From: a virus
Virus record (IMG/VR): IMGVR_UViG_3300032304_001914
Location: 1-44,414 of that record
Length of the DNA: 44,414 nt
Reading direction: 5' to 3' (one strand)
Shown: positions 38,541-44,414 of the stretch, piece by piece
How positions within the stretch are numbered: position 1 is the stretch's first letter
Layout of the letters: every line of letters starts with the position of its first letter
Notes under the pieces: model-generated
Databases searched by the model: none
Told to the model about the DNA's origin: nothing
Seen by the model: the letters and a program-made list of their open reading frames with translations, nothing else
Program-made: the position numbers and the translations under genes

Positions 38541-38792
38541 TTAGAACAAAAAAATTTGAGAGAATTTTGAAAAAAACGATTTGTTTTTTCTCAATTTATA
38601 TGATTTTGATTTAGTTTCTTTATCAAAGTTACTAGTTAAAGTAGTTTTACTAACTTCACTTATATCTTTACCCCATTTTTTGAGAAAAAGTTCAAAAAGT
38701 TTTCTTGTAGCTTCAACTTGACTTGGGTTTTCACAAGAATCCAAAACTGTCATAATCCAAGAGTATTGGTTGTAAAGTCCTTTTCTGTTCAT
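38541..38792 (-). CDS. Small phage hypothetical protein
   Basis: 83 residues from ATG 38792 (MNRKGLYNQYSWIMTVLDS); the longer frame starts with an extra hydrophobic stretch and is less likely. Basic C-terminus. Resembles short phage proteins with NQYxWIM..IDSC; no function known. A host-type -7 box (TACTTTTG) lies just upstream. Confidence 0.65.
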   Translation of the reverse strand: MNRKGLYNQYSWIMTVLDSCENPSQVEATRKLFELFLKKWGKDISEVSKTTLTSNFDKETKSKSYKLRKNKSFFSKFSQIFLF

Positions 38793-38862
38793 AATGACTA
38801 TAAGTTTAATGAGTGAGTTAATAATCATCACAAAAGTATGAAAAGAAATTCAAAGTAAAAAA

Positions 38863-39327
38863 TTATTTGATATAAAAATCCAAAAATTTTTTCACAACTA
38901 GATTAAGAGGATGTTCAACTTCATTCATATGAATTTCCATTTGATTTGACATTTCATTTTCATAAAATTCTCGGTCAGAATCAGTTTCAGCTGTTTGTAT
39001 GAGATTAGTTAATTTTTTAAATCCACCAATTTGAAGTATCTTATATATTTTTGGGTTATATTTTAGAAAATTAACAATATTTTCCTTTAATTCTTTTTTA
39101 TTATTAAGATATCTAAAATATTCTTCAACCTCAACACCAAACATATCAGTATATTTGGCAACAAAATCAATTTTACCACCTCTACCATCAGTTAAATTGT
39201 GATATATAAGGTCATTACTGACATTAAAAATTGTTTTAAGGTATTCAAATAGTTCTTGGTTAACATCATCATAATGTTTGTTAAGTATTCTTCTTTTTTC
39301 GTTTTCAGAAATTATTATTTTTTTCAT
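38863..39327 (-). CDS. Leader-type protein, unknown function
   Basis: 154 residues starting MKKIIISENEKRRILNKHY, the leader motif without a clear L-x-E at its usual place. The body is helical with a YFRYLNNKKELKEN region and LVVKKFLDFYIK tail. TATTTATA is 24 nt before the ATG. Function unknown. Confidence 0.65.
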   Translation of the reverse strand: MKKIIISENEKRRILNKHYDDVNQELFEYLKTIFNVSNDLIYHNLTDGRGGKIDFVAKYTDMFGVEVEEYFRYLNNKKELKENIVNFLKYNPKIYKILQIGGFKKLTNLIQTAETDSDREFYENEMSNQMEIHMNEVEHPLNLVVKKFLDFYIK

Positions 39328-39351
39328 AATAAAATTGATTATCTATTTAAA

Positions 39352-39359
39352 TATAAATA
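39352..39359 (-). promoter_or_regulatory. TATTTATA late-type promoter motif
   Basis: Exact on the minus strand, 24 nt before the ATG at 39327. The divergent 39370 gene begins 11 nt away on the other side. Confidence 0.5.
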
Positions 39360-39369
39360 TTATTGGTTA

Positions 39370-39648
39370 ATGAGAAGACGTTTAACACTATTAATGAATA
39401 AAGTTTTGATTGAATATCTTGAAGACCTATATGGTAAAGGAAGTAGTGTTGACATTAGTTCAATAATTGTAGGTTCAAGACACAATGAAACGATAATAAA
39501 TTATAAGTTATTATACACCAATCAAGAATATTTGTTAGATGCAATGAATGTTGGATCCGATTTTTTGCTGGAGAGGAGTTGGGAGTTATTGGATTTACCA
39601 AAAACAAAATTAATTTTGGCATGTTCAATGCAAATGGTTGATTTATAA
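39370..39648 (+). CDS. Hypothetical protein
   Basis: 92 residues from ATG 39370 (MRRRLTLLMNKVLIEYLED); the upstream extension overlaps the divergent gene's control region and is rejected. Acidic to neutral with a DMSS-like IIVGSRHNE segment. No family recognised. Confidence 0.55.
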   Translation: MRRRLTLLMNKVLIEYLEDLYGKGSSVDISSIIVGSRHNETIINYKLLYTNQEYLLDAMNVGSDFLLERSWELLDLPKTKLILACSMQMVDL

Positions 39649-39683
39649 AAAAAATAAAAGTATCATTAAATAAAAATTACAAA

Positions 39684-40118
39684 ATGAAAAAAGTTCAAAT
39701 TGGTGACACCGTTATAGTCAATTACACAGGAAAATTAGAAGATGGGACAATTTTTGATTCTTCCTTAAATGAAGGTCGTGAACCTCTTAAATCAACATTA
39801 GGTCAAAATCAATTAATACCAGGTTTTGAGCAAGGTTTATTTGATATGAGTATTGGTGATAAAAAAACAATTGAAATTGAACCAAACAATGCTTATGGTG
39901 AATATAGTCCTGATAGAGTAACTACAATAAGTAAAACTCAAGTTCCTCCAGATGTTAAAGTTGGTGAAACACTCCAAGGAATGAGTTCACAAGGTCCAAT
40001 AATTATTAAGATTCTAGAAATTGATGGTGATAATGTTGTTATTGATGCAAACCATCCATTAGCAGGTAAGAAACTTATCTTTGAGTTGGATTTGATTGAC
40101 ATATCATCAGAGGGGTAG
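39684..40118 (+). CDS. FKBP-type peptidyl-prolyl isomerase (SlyD-like)
   Basis: 144 residues. VNYTGKLEDGTIFDSS at about 12-27, LIPGFEQGL near 44-52 and MSIGDKKTIEI near 54-64 form the FKBP domain. NAYGEYSP starts the insert-in-flap domain typical of SlyD, and the chain returns with VVIDANHPLAGKKLIFEL. There is no His-rich tail. As a foldase it complements the phage DnaK, but no direct link is visible. Confidence 0.9.
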   Translation: MKKVQIGDTVIVNYTGKLEDGTIFDSSLNEGREPLKSTLGQNQLIPGFEQGLFDMSIGDKKTIEIEPNNAYGEYSPDRVTTISKTQVPPDVKVGETLQGMSSQGPIIIKILEIDGDNVVIDANHPLAGKKLIFELDLIDISSEG

Positions 40119-40152
40119 TACTATATTTCTAAGTCTCTTTTTAAAAAATAAA

Positions 40153-40185
40153 TTAACATCAGTATGATGTTAATTTATTTTTTTT
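40153..40185 (+). terminator. Rho-independent terminator
   Basis: TTAACATC/GATGTTAA 8-bp stem, 5-nt loop and following T run, after the FKBP gene. Confidence 0.75.
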
Positions 40186-40187
40186 AA

Positions 40188-40195
40188 TATTTATA
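40188..40195 (+). promoter_or_regulatory. TATTTATA late-type promoter motif
   Basis: Exact, 13 nt before the ATG at 40209, immediately after the FKBP terminator. Confidence 0.6.
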
Positions 40196-40208
40196 TAAAA
40201 ATAAAATA

Positions 40209-41015
40209 ATGAAAAAATTTGTTATAACAGAACAAGATAAACAATATATTCGAAATTTATATAAATTATCTGAATCTGAATCAAGTTTAGGTAAACTATT
40301 AAATTTTTTATCACCTAGTGACACTAAAGACGAAGATGAAATTGAGGATTTAGATAGTGAAACTACATCAGATACTGAAAATGACACAATAAATGACATT
40401 ACTAGTCTTAATGATAATGAAAATATAGTACTAAAACAATTAAAAAAGGATGGGTTTACCGATGAAGCTACGGCTGCTGTTATGGGTGTCGTAGGAGGTG
40501 AAAGTGGATTTAAAACATTCAAAGAAGCTAGTTATAAAACTACAGCAAATAGTAGAATAAGAGCTATTTTTGGTTCAAAACTTGGTAATATGTCAGATAG
40601 TGAATTAGATAAATTAAAACAATCCGATGAAGCTTTTTTTAATAAAGTATATGGTGGTATGTATGGAAATGCGCCTAATGAAGGATATAAATATGTTGGT
40701 AGGGGTTTCAATGGTATAACATTTCAGGGTAATTATAAAGCAGCACAAGAGTGCACAGGAATAGGATTTTTAGATAACCCTGAACTAATGGAAAAACCTG
40801 AAAATGCCGCAAAAGCATTATCTTGTTATTTTAAAAAGGTAAAAGATATTAATGATTTTGAAAAAGCCTTCCAAGAAACTTATAGACAAAATGCCGGACC
40901 TGGTAATACTTGGGAATTTTATGCAAATAATTCGAATCCTGTCAATGTAGTAGGAATACCGCTTAAAAAAGGAAAAGCTAAAGAATATTATAAAAAAATA
41001 AAAAGTATTGTATAA
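40209..41015 (+). CDS. Virion-type lysozyme with leader and acidic linker
   Basis: 268 residues. Leader MKKFVITEQDKQYIRNLYK with L-S-E at 20-22, then ESSLGKLLNFL identical to the M23 protein, then an acidic linker with DSETTSDTEND. The C-terminal domain has VMGVVGGESGF (catalytic Glu) and YVGRGFNGITFQGNYKAA, a GH19/phage-lysozyme layout. Two wall enzymes thus share one N-terminal module, fitting a packaged or tail-associated enzyme. Confidence 0.8.
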   Translation: MKKFVITEQDKQYIRNLYKLSESESSLGKLLNFLSPSDTKDEDEIEDLDSETTSDTENDTINDITSLNDNENIVLKQLKKDGFTDEATAAVMGVVGGESGFKTFKEASYKTTANSRIRAIFGSKLGNMSDSELDKLKQSDEAFFNKVYGGMYGNAPNEGYKYVGRGFNGITFQGNYKAAQECTGIGFLDNPELMEKPENAAKALSCYFKKVKDINDFEKAFQETYRQNAGPGNTWEFYANNSNPVNVVGIPLKKGKAKEYYKKIKSIV

Positions 41016-41017
41016 AA

Positions 41018-41047
41018 AAATCCCCTCGTAATAAGGGGATTTTTTTT
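41018..41047. terminator. Bidirectional terminator
   Basis: AATCCCC/GGGGATT stem with A and T runs between the convergent lysozyme and 41046 genes. Confidence 0.85.
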
Positions 41048-41231
41048 AATTGAATAATCTTCGTATTTGTTGCATAATTTGAGATTGTTTCATCTCCAAT
41101 TCTTTAACTTTTTTATTTTGTTGCGGATTCAATTCAAGGTTCTCACTTTTTATTAGATTTATTTCATTAAAAAGTTTTGTGTGCTCATTTAATAGATTAC
41201 CATATAAATTAGCTTTTTGTTGTTCAGTCAT
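41046..41231 (-). CDS. Small coiled-coil protein
   Basis: 61 residues, MTEQQKANLYGNLLNEHTK start, almost wholly helical with heptad-like Leu/Ile spacing (LKSENLELNPQQNKKVKELEMK). No family recognised. Confidence 0.6.
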   Translation of the reverse strand: MTEQQKANLYGNLLNEHTKLFNEINLIKSENLELNPQQNKKVKELEMKQSQIMQQIRRLFN

Positions 41232-41246
41232 AATATTTTTTTTATA

Positions 41247-41254
41247 TATTTATT
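41247..41254 (+). promoter_or_regulatory. TATTTATT late-type motif (variant)
   Basis: Variant motif 3 nt before the ATG of the 41258 membrane protein. Confidence 0.3.
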
Positions 41255-41257
41255 TTT

Positions 41258-41749
41258 ATGGGAATAATCAAAAAATATGATTTACATATCAAACTCTTAG
41301 TTATTATTATTTCAATAATACAACCATTTATTTTAATGTCAATATGTGGAGAATTATGGTCAATTTCTAGTTACTGGAAAACACCATTACAACCACTATT
41401 TATTTTTGTAAATGCAGCCACGAGTTATTATTTTTTTAGCACCGACAAATGGTTGATACCATCAATTTTTTTATTACTCTTGACTGCATTTTCTATAGAA
41501 CTTTATCCCACCATTCATAATGTTTTTGCGGGATTATTCTTTCTCTCTTGTACTTATCCCTTATTTACGTTAAAAAGATTTCGTTTTTTTGGGGTAATTT
41601 ATCCAATGTCTATTTTAATTTTTTTGTTTTCAGGTATGTTGTGGTTTGAGATTTATTGTGTTTTAATACTAGGGTCATACCATTTAACAATTTTATTATA
41701 TAAACATCATTTGAATAAAATTAGAGAACAATTACATCATAGGGTATAA
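41258..41749 (+). CDS. Polytopic membrane protein
   Basis: 163 residues with about five hydrophobic helices (LLVIIISIIQPFILMSI, FIFVNAATSYYFF, FLLLLTAFSIEL, GLFFLSCTYPLF, MSILIFLFSGMLW). Charged C-terminus HHLNKIREQ. Its 3' end overlaps the convergent glucosaminidase gene by 13 nt. Family not recognised. Confidence 0.65.
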   Translation: MGIIKKYDLHIKLLVIIISIIQPFILMSICGELWSISSYWKTPLQPLFIFVNAATSYYFFSTDKWLIPSIFLLLLTAFSIELYPTIHNVFAGLFFLSCTYPLFTLKRFRFFGVIYPMSILIFLFSGMLWFEIYCVLILGSYHLTILLYKHHLNKIREQLHHRV

Positions 41750-42339
41750 TTCTTTTTTTGTTTATGATTATTTACTACTTCATCATATTTCCATAGTTTA
41801 AATTTTTCTATGACCATACCAATATGATGCCAATAACCTTCTCCACCATACCCTTTACAATTATTCACCCAAAATTTCCAATCTTTACCAACTGCGTGTG
41901 GATAAAATTTATATAAAAATTCTGCATAATCTTTAAATGAATCCTCAATACTATTGTATTTTCTCCATTTAGTTCCAATTGGTGATGTATAATAATCTCC
42001 GGAATACAATTCTTTATAATATTTCATTCCGAATAAATTATTAGATACCTTTGCAATATCTGAACAACCACCACCACTTTCAACAATAGCCTGTGCCAAT
42101 TGTATACTAGTTGGAATACCACATTCTATATGATAATATATTGCAACCTCTTGGTAATCATTACAGAATTTGGTATATGGGTATGTTTCTTTTAATTTAA
42201 TGTTGTTTGATATATTATATGCGACAACATTATTGCTAATAGTTTTTTCATCTTCCGAAGAAACTGAATTGTTTTGAACTAAGTTATAATTTGTTGAAAT
42301 TAAAAATAATCCAAAACTGAATACAATTACTTTTTTCAT
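41737..42339 (-). CDS. Secreted glucosaminidase (GH73-like)
   Basis: 200 residues. Signal peptide MKKVIVFSFGLFLISTNYN, then a GH73/FlgJ-like domain: IPTSIQLAQAIVESGGG (catalytic Glu), NNLFGMKYYK and YNSIEDSFKDYAEFL. It would cleave the glycan chain of peptidoglycan in the periplasm. Having a signal peptide it does not need the holin. Low GC like its neighbours. Confidence 0.85.
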   Translation of the reverse strand: MKKVIVFSFGLFLISTNYNLVQNNSVSSEDEKTISNNVVAYNISNNIKLKETYPYTKFCNDYQEVAIYYHIECGIPTSIQLAQAIVESGGGCSDIAKVSNNLFGMKYYKELYSGDYYTSPIGTKWRKYNSIEDSFKDYAEFLYKFYPHAVGKDWKFWVNNCKGYGGEGYWHHIGMVIEKFKLWKYDEVVNNHKQKKNYTL

Positions 42340-42417
42340 TTTTTGTTTTTTTAAAAAACCACAAAAAAATTTAACCCCAATTTTTCTATTTCAAGATACG
42401 TTTTCTTTTTCTAAAAA

Positions 42418-42957
42418 TCAATATTTTTTTAAAGGAAATTTATTAATACATTCTAAAATAATTTCTTTAAATTTATCTAATTCACTTAAGTCAACAAAAT
42501 ATTCAAAAATTTCATCATCATCATTTGACCAACGAGAAACTTTACTTTGGTCATTTGCGAAATCAATATTTAATTTTTTAAAATAATTAATAATATTTGT
42601 GTCAAATTGGTCTAATAACCCTAGAGCGAACTTATTTATTGGGTCTTTACCAGCACAATGTCCAATTATCATTATTTTATATTTACTATTTTCTGGAGAT
42701 TTTAAAAATTTTATTGTTAAACCATAAACTTCAAATTCATTTTTTCCTATTTTATTATAACAATCGTAACTTGGTTTTACATCCAAAATATATTTTCCTT
42801 GTAATTCTACAGAATTAAGTGTGTCAATTAAATTATAAGTTGATTTTGACAATTCAACAAAATCAGAATATTTTAATATAGGTATTTCAGATTCCAATAT
42901 AATATTTTTAATAACCTTAACTAAATCAGACTCAGTTAATCTTATAATTCTTTTCAT
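42418..42957 (-). CDS. Leader protein, unknown function (tandem copy)
   Basis: 179 residues from ATG 42957, chosen because it gives the standard leader MKRIIRLTESDLVKVIKN and I-L-E at 20-22; an ATG three codons earlier is possible. Body includes KPSYDCYNKIGKNEFEVYG and a beta-rich LTIKFLKSPEN. Adjacent gene 42959 has almost the same leader on a different body. Confidence 0.7.
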   Translation of the reverse strand: MKRIIRLTESDLVKVIKNIILESEIPILKYSDFVELSKSTYNLIDTLNSVELQGKYILDVKPSYDCYNKIGKNEFEVYGLTIKFLKSPENSKYKIMIIGHCAGKDPINKFALGLLDQFDTNIINYFKKLNIDFANDQSKVSRWSNDDDEIFEYFVDLSELDKFKEIILECINKFPLKKY

Positions 42958-42958
42958 T

Positions 42959-43381
42959 TTAAACATTTTTTATATTCATAGATGTTTTAATATCCGATAG
43001 TAACCTAGGATATTCATTTTCACTATATTCTTTATTCATATAAATGTATTTATCAAAAGTATCTCGTTCTAATCCAGGTGATGGATTCCAATTAGGATTT
43101 AATGTGTTTGATATAACCAAATAAGGTTTAATTTTATTATTTGTGTCTATCTTAACTTCTATCTTATTACCCATTTTATCGTTATATTGGAACATATGAG
43201 TCAAATCCTTATTTAAATTGTATTTAAATCTAAGTCTTTCCAATTCATTTTTAATATTAGTAACTACTTTTGGTGAAGGAGTTGTGCTCCCTCCACCTGG
43301 ATCGTCAAGTATTCTTTGTTCCTTAATAACCCTTTTTACCAATTTAACTAAATCTGATTCTGTTAATCGTATTATTTTCAT
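42959..43381 (-). CDS. Leader protein, unknown function (tandem copy)
   Basis: 140 residues. Leader MKIIRLTESDLVKLVKRV with I-K-E at 19-21, then a Gly/Ser/Pro-rich spacer (LDDPGGGSTTPSP) and a beta-like domain. A one-base variant of the TATTTATA box lies upstream. Its stop overlaps the next gene's region by a few bases, so the pair is one unit. Confidence 0.7.
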   Translation of the reverse strand: MKIIRLTESDLVKLVKRVIKEQRILDDPGGGSTTPSPKVVTNIKNELERLRFKYNLNKDLTHMFQYNDKMGNKIEVKIDTNNKIKPYLVISNTLNPNWNPSPGLERDTFDKYIYMNKEYSENEYPRLLSDIKTSMNIKNV

Positions 43382-43410
43382 ATAAATCTTTTATTAATAA
43401 ATATTCTAAA

Positions 43411-43494
43411 AAAAAAATAAATCAATTATTTTGGAAATTAATTCAAATGTAACTATCTTTGTTGAGAACATTTAAAACAATATAAATTATGAGA
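43411..43494. repeat. 84-bp direct repeat, copy 1
   Basis: Identical over 84 bp to 44331-44414. It contains a host-type promoter and the first bases of the L,D-transpeptidase-like gene. Confidence 0.9.
43430..43461 (+). promoter_or_regulatory. Bacteroidetes-type promoter
   Basis: TTTG (43430-43433), 20 nt, TATCTTTG (43454-43461), 27 nt before the ATG at 43489. A consensus match, present in both copies of the 84-bp repeat. Confidence 0.75.
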
Positions 43495-44331
43495 ACATTA
43501 ATTTTAATTCTAATCATTTTTGGCTGCACATTATTCACATTTAAAGGTTATAAAGTAATTGAGAAAATTACTTATGTTAAACCTATAATTAATAAGGATT
43601 CTTTACTCAAGAAAGGAATGCCCAAAAGAATAACTGAACAATACGTTCTAATTATGGAAAATCAAAAAAATAAACAAAAATCTTTTTTCATAGTTGATAC
43701 TAGAGAAAATCTAATTTTTTTCTTTGACAAAAACGGAAATTTTATTGCAAAATCACCAACAATTGATGGATTTGATAAACAAAGTAAAAATCCAAAAGTA
43801 ATTAAAGAAACATTGAAATCTTGGAGTGTACGTTGTAAAGAAATAGGGTTCAAATGGGATTGTAAAAAAAGAACTTATATTGATACAACAAATAAAAACA
43901 GAATTTATACCGATGGGATAGTTTTTAATTATCTAGCAATTAAAAATTATAGATATTTTCCAAAAGGAATTTACAATATACCAAATAAATATTTTAGTCC
44001 TAATTATATAGGTGATAAGGACAATGTTTATTCTACAGAAACTATAGATGGTATTGAATTAAGTAAGGCAATTCATGGAGTGTACCAAAGTACTTATAGA
44101 CTTAAAAATATAAAAATATTGGAGAAAAACATTGGTAGTAATTTTAATAATATGTATGTTAGTGAAAATTATAGAAAATTAGTTTTAACTAATCATAATA
44201 ATTCAATGTTTAACAACTCGTATGGATGTATTAACGTTCCATCAGAATTTCTAAAATTAACAAATGATAAAGCTGTAGGTTCTCTTCTATTTGTTATTGG
44301 TGAGGATGAATATGATTATTTAATTAAATAA
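43489..44331 (+). CDS. L,D-transpeptidase-like protein (YkuD type)
   Basis: 280 residues. N-terminal signal anchor (MRTLILILIIFGCTLFTFKG), a middle domain, then the YkuD-like core: AIHGVYQST near residue 190 (His) and NSYGCINVPSEF near 245 (catalytic Cys in SxGCxN). These enzymes make 3-3 cross-links in peptidoglycan or attach proteins to it. In a phage it could remodel the wall or guard against superinfection. Flanked by an 84-bp repeat. Confidence 0.8.
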   Translation: MRTLILILIIFGCTLFTFKGYKVIEKITYVKPIINKDSLLKKGMPKRITEQYVLIMENQKNKQKSFFIVDTRENLIFFFDKNGNFIAKSPTIDGFDKQSKNPKVIKETLKSWSVRCKEIGFKWDCKKRTYIDTTNKNRIYTDGIVFNYLAIKNYRYFPKGIYNIPNKYFSPNYIGDKDNVYSTETIDGIELSKAIHGVYQSTYRLKNIKILEKNIGSNFNNMYVSENYRKLVLTNHNNSMFNNSYGCINVPSEFLKLTNDKAVGSLLFVIGEDEYDYLIK

Positions 44332-44414
44332 AAAAAATAAATCAATTATTTTGGAAATTAATTCAAATGTAACTATCTTTGTTGAGAACATTTAAAACAA
44401 TATAAATTATGAGA
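44331..44414. repeat. 84-bp direct repeat, copy 2, at the window end
   Basis: Second copy of 43411-43494, again ending in an ATG AGA start. Nothing beyond is visible, so a second gene copy or an assembly artefact cannot be told apart. Confidence 0.9.

Overview
The window reads as part of a large, AT-rich tailed-phage genome whose host is probably a Bacteroidetes (Flavobacteria-like) bacterium. Phage evidence: a holin next to an endolysin, several other wall hydrolases, a block of proteins with processing-like N-terminal leaders, a very large tRNA cluster, five free-standing homing-type endonucleases and two group I introns. Host evidence: many upstream regions match the Bacteroidetes sigma promoter (TTTG, 17-20 nt, TAnnTTTG), and one lipoprotein resembles Bacteroidetes DUF4884 proteins.

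Layout. 1-5500: minus-strand small genes and endonucleases (one PD-(D/E)XK-like, two HNH), an altered HD-domain protein and an M23 peptidase. 4380-16360: the tRNA cluster, almost all on the minus strand. It holds about 25 assignable tRNAs with anticodons for all 20 amino acids, if two odd Ile-like genes are accepted. Mixed in are tRNA-like genes of unusual length or shape, short membrane peptides, two lipoproteins, a secreted SGNH hydrolase, a SET-domain protein and several stem-closed RNA-like elements. tRNA-Leu(UAA) carries a 199-nt group I intron between U34 and A35, the site used by the cyanobacterial and plastid intron. 16600-18450: a TROVE/Ro60-like protein (DUF2828 type, vWA domain) with two structured elements just downstream that could be Y-RNA-like ligands. 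18430-20310: small genes, an archaemetzincin and an HNH protein. 20400-25900: probable virion or ejection proteins. 25900-32300: an IMPDH/GMP-reductase-like enzyme, a protein with eight DnaJ-type zinc motifs, a cupin, more leader proteins and dnaK, which is split by a 557-nt group I intron in its phosphate-binding loop. 32400-35100: an AsnRS/AspRS-like synthetase preceded by a possible attenuator, then holin and endolysin. 35100-44414: a GIY-YIG endonuclease, a metallophosphoesterase, an FKBP, wall enzymes and more leader proteins, ending in an 84-bp direct repeat that runs to the last base.

How it fits together. Two promoter classes seem to divide the genome. Host-type promoters precede tRNAs and some minus-strand accessory genes. 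An 8-nt motif, TATTTATA on the coding strand, lies mostly 10-16 nt before leader-protein genes, lysis genes and endonucleases; it is the reverse complement of the T4 late box TATAAATA. At least ten proteins of unrelated C-terminal content share a short N-terminal segment, often with TES/SES/TEQ near residues 6-10 and [L/I]-x-E near residues 13-22. This resembles the T4 capsid-targeting and prohead-protease signals and is the best candidate here for an undescribed system. The second is the tRNA, Ro-like protein and structured RNA locus. All functional calls come from reading motifs; no database search was run.
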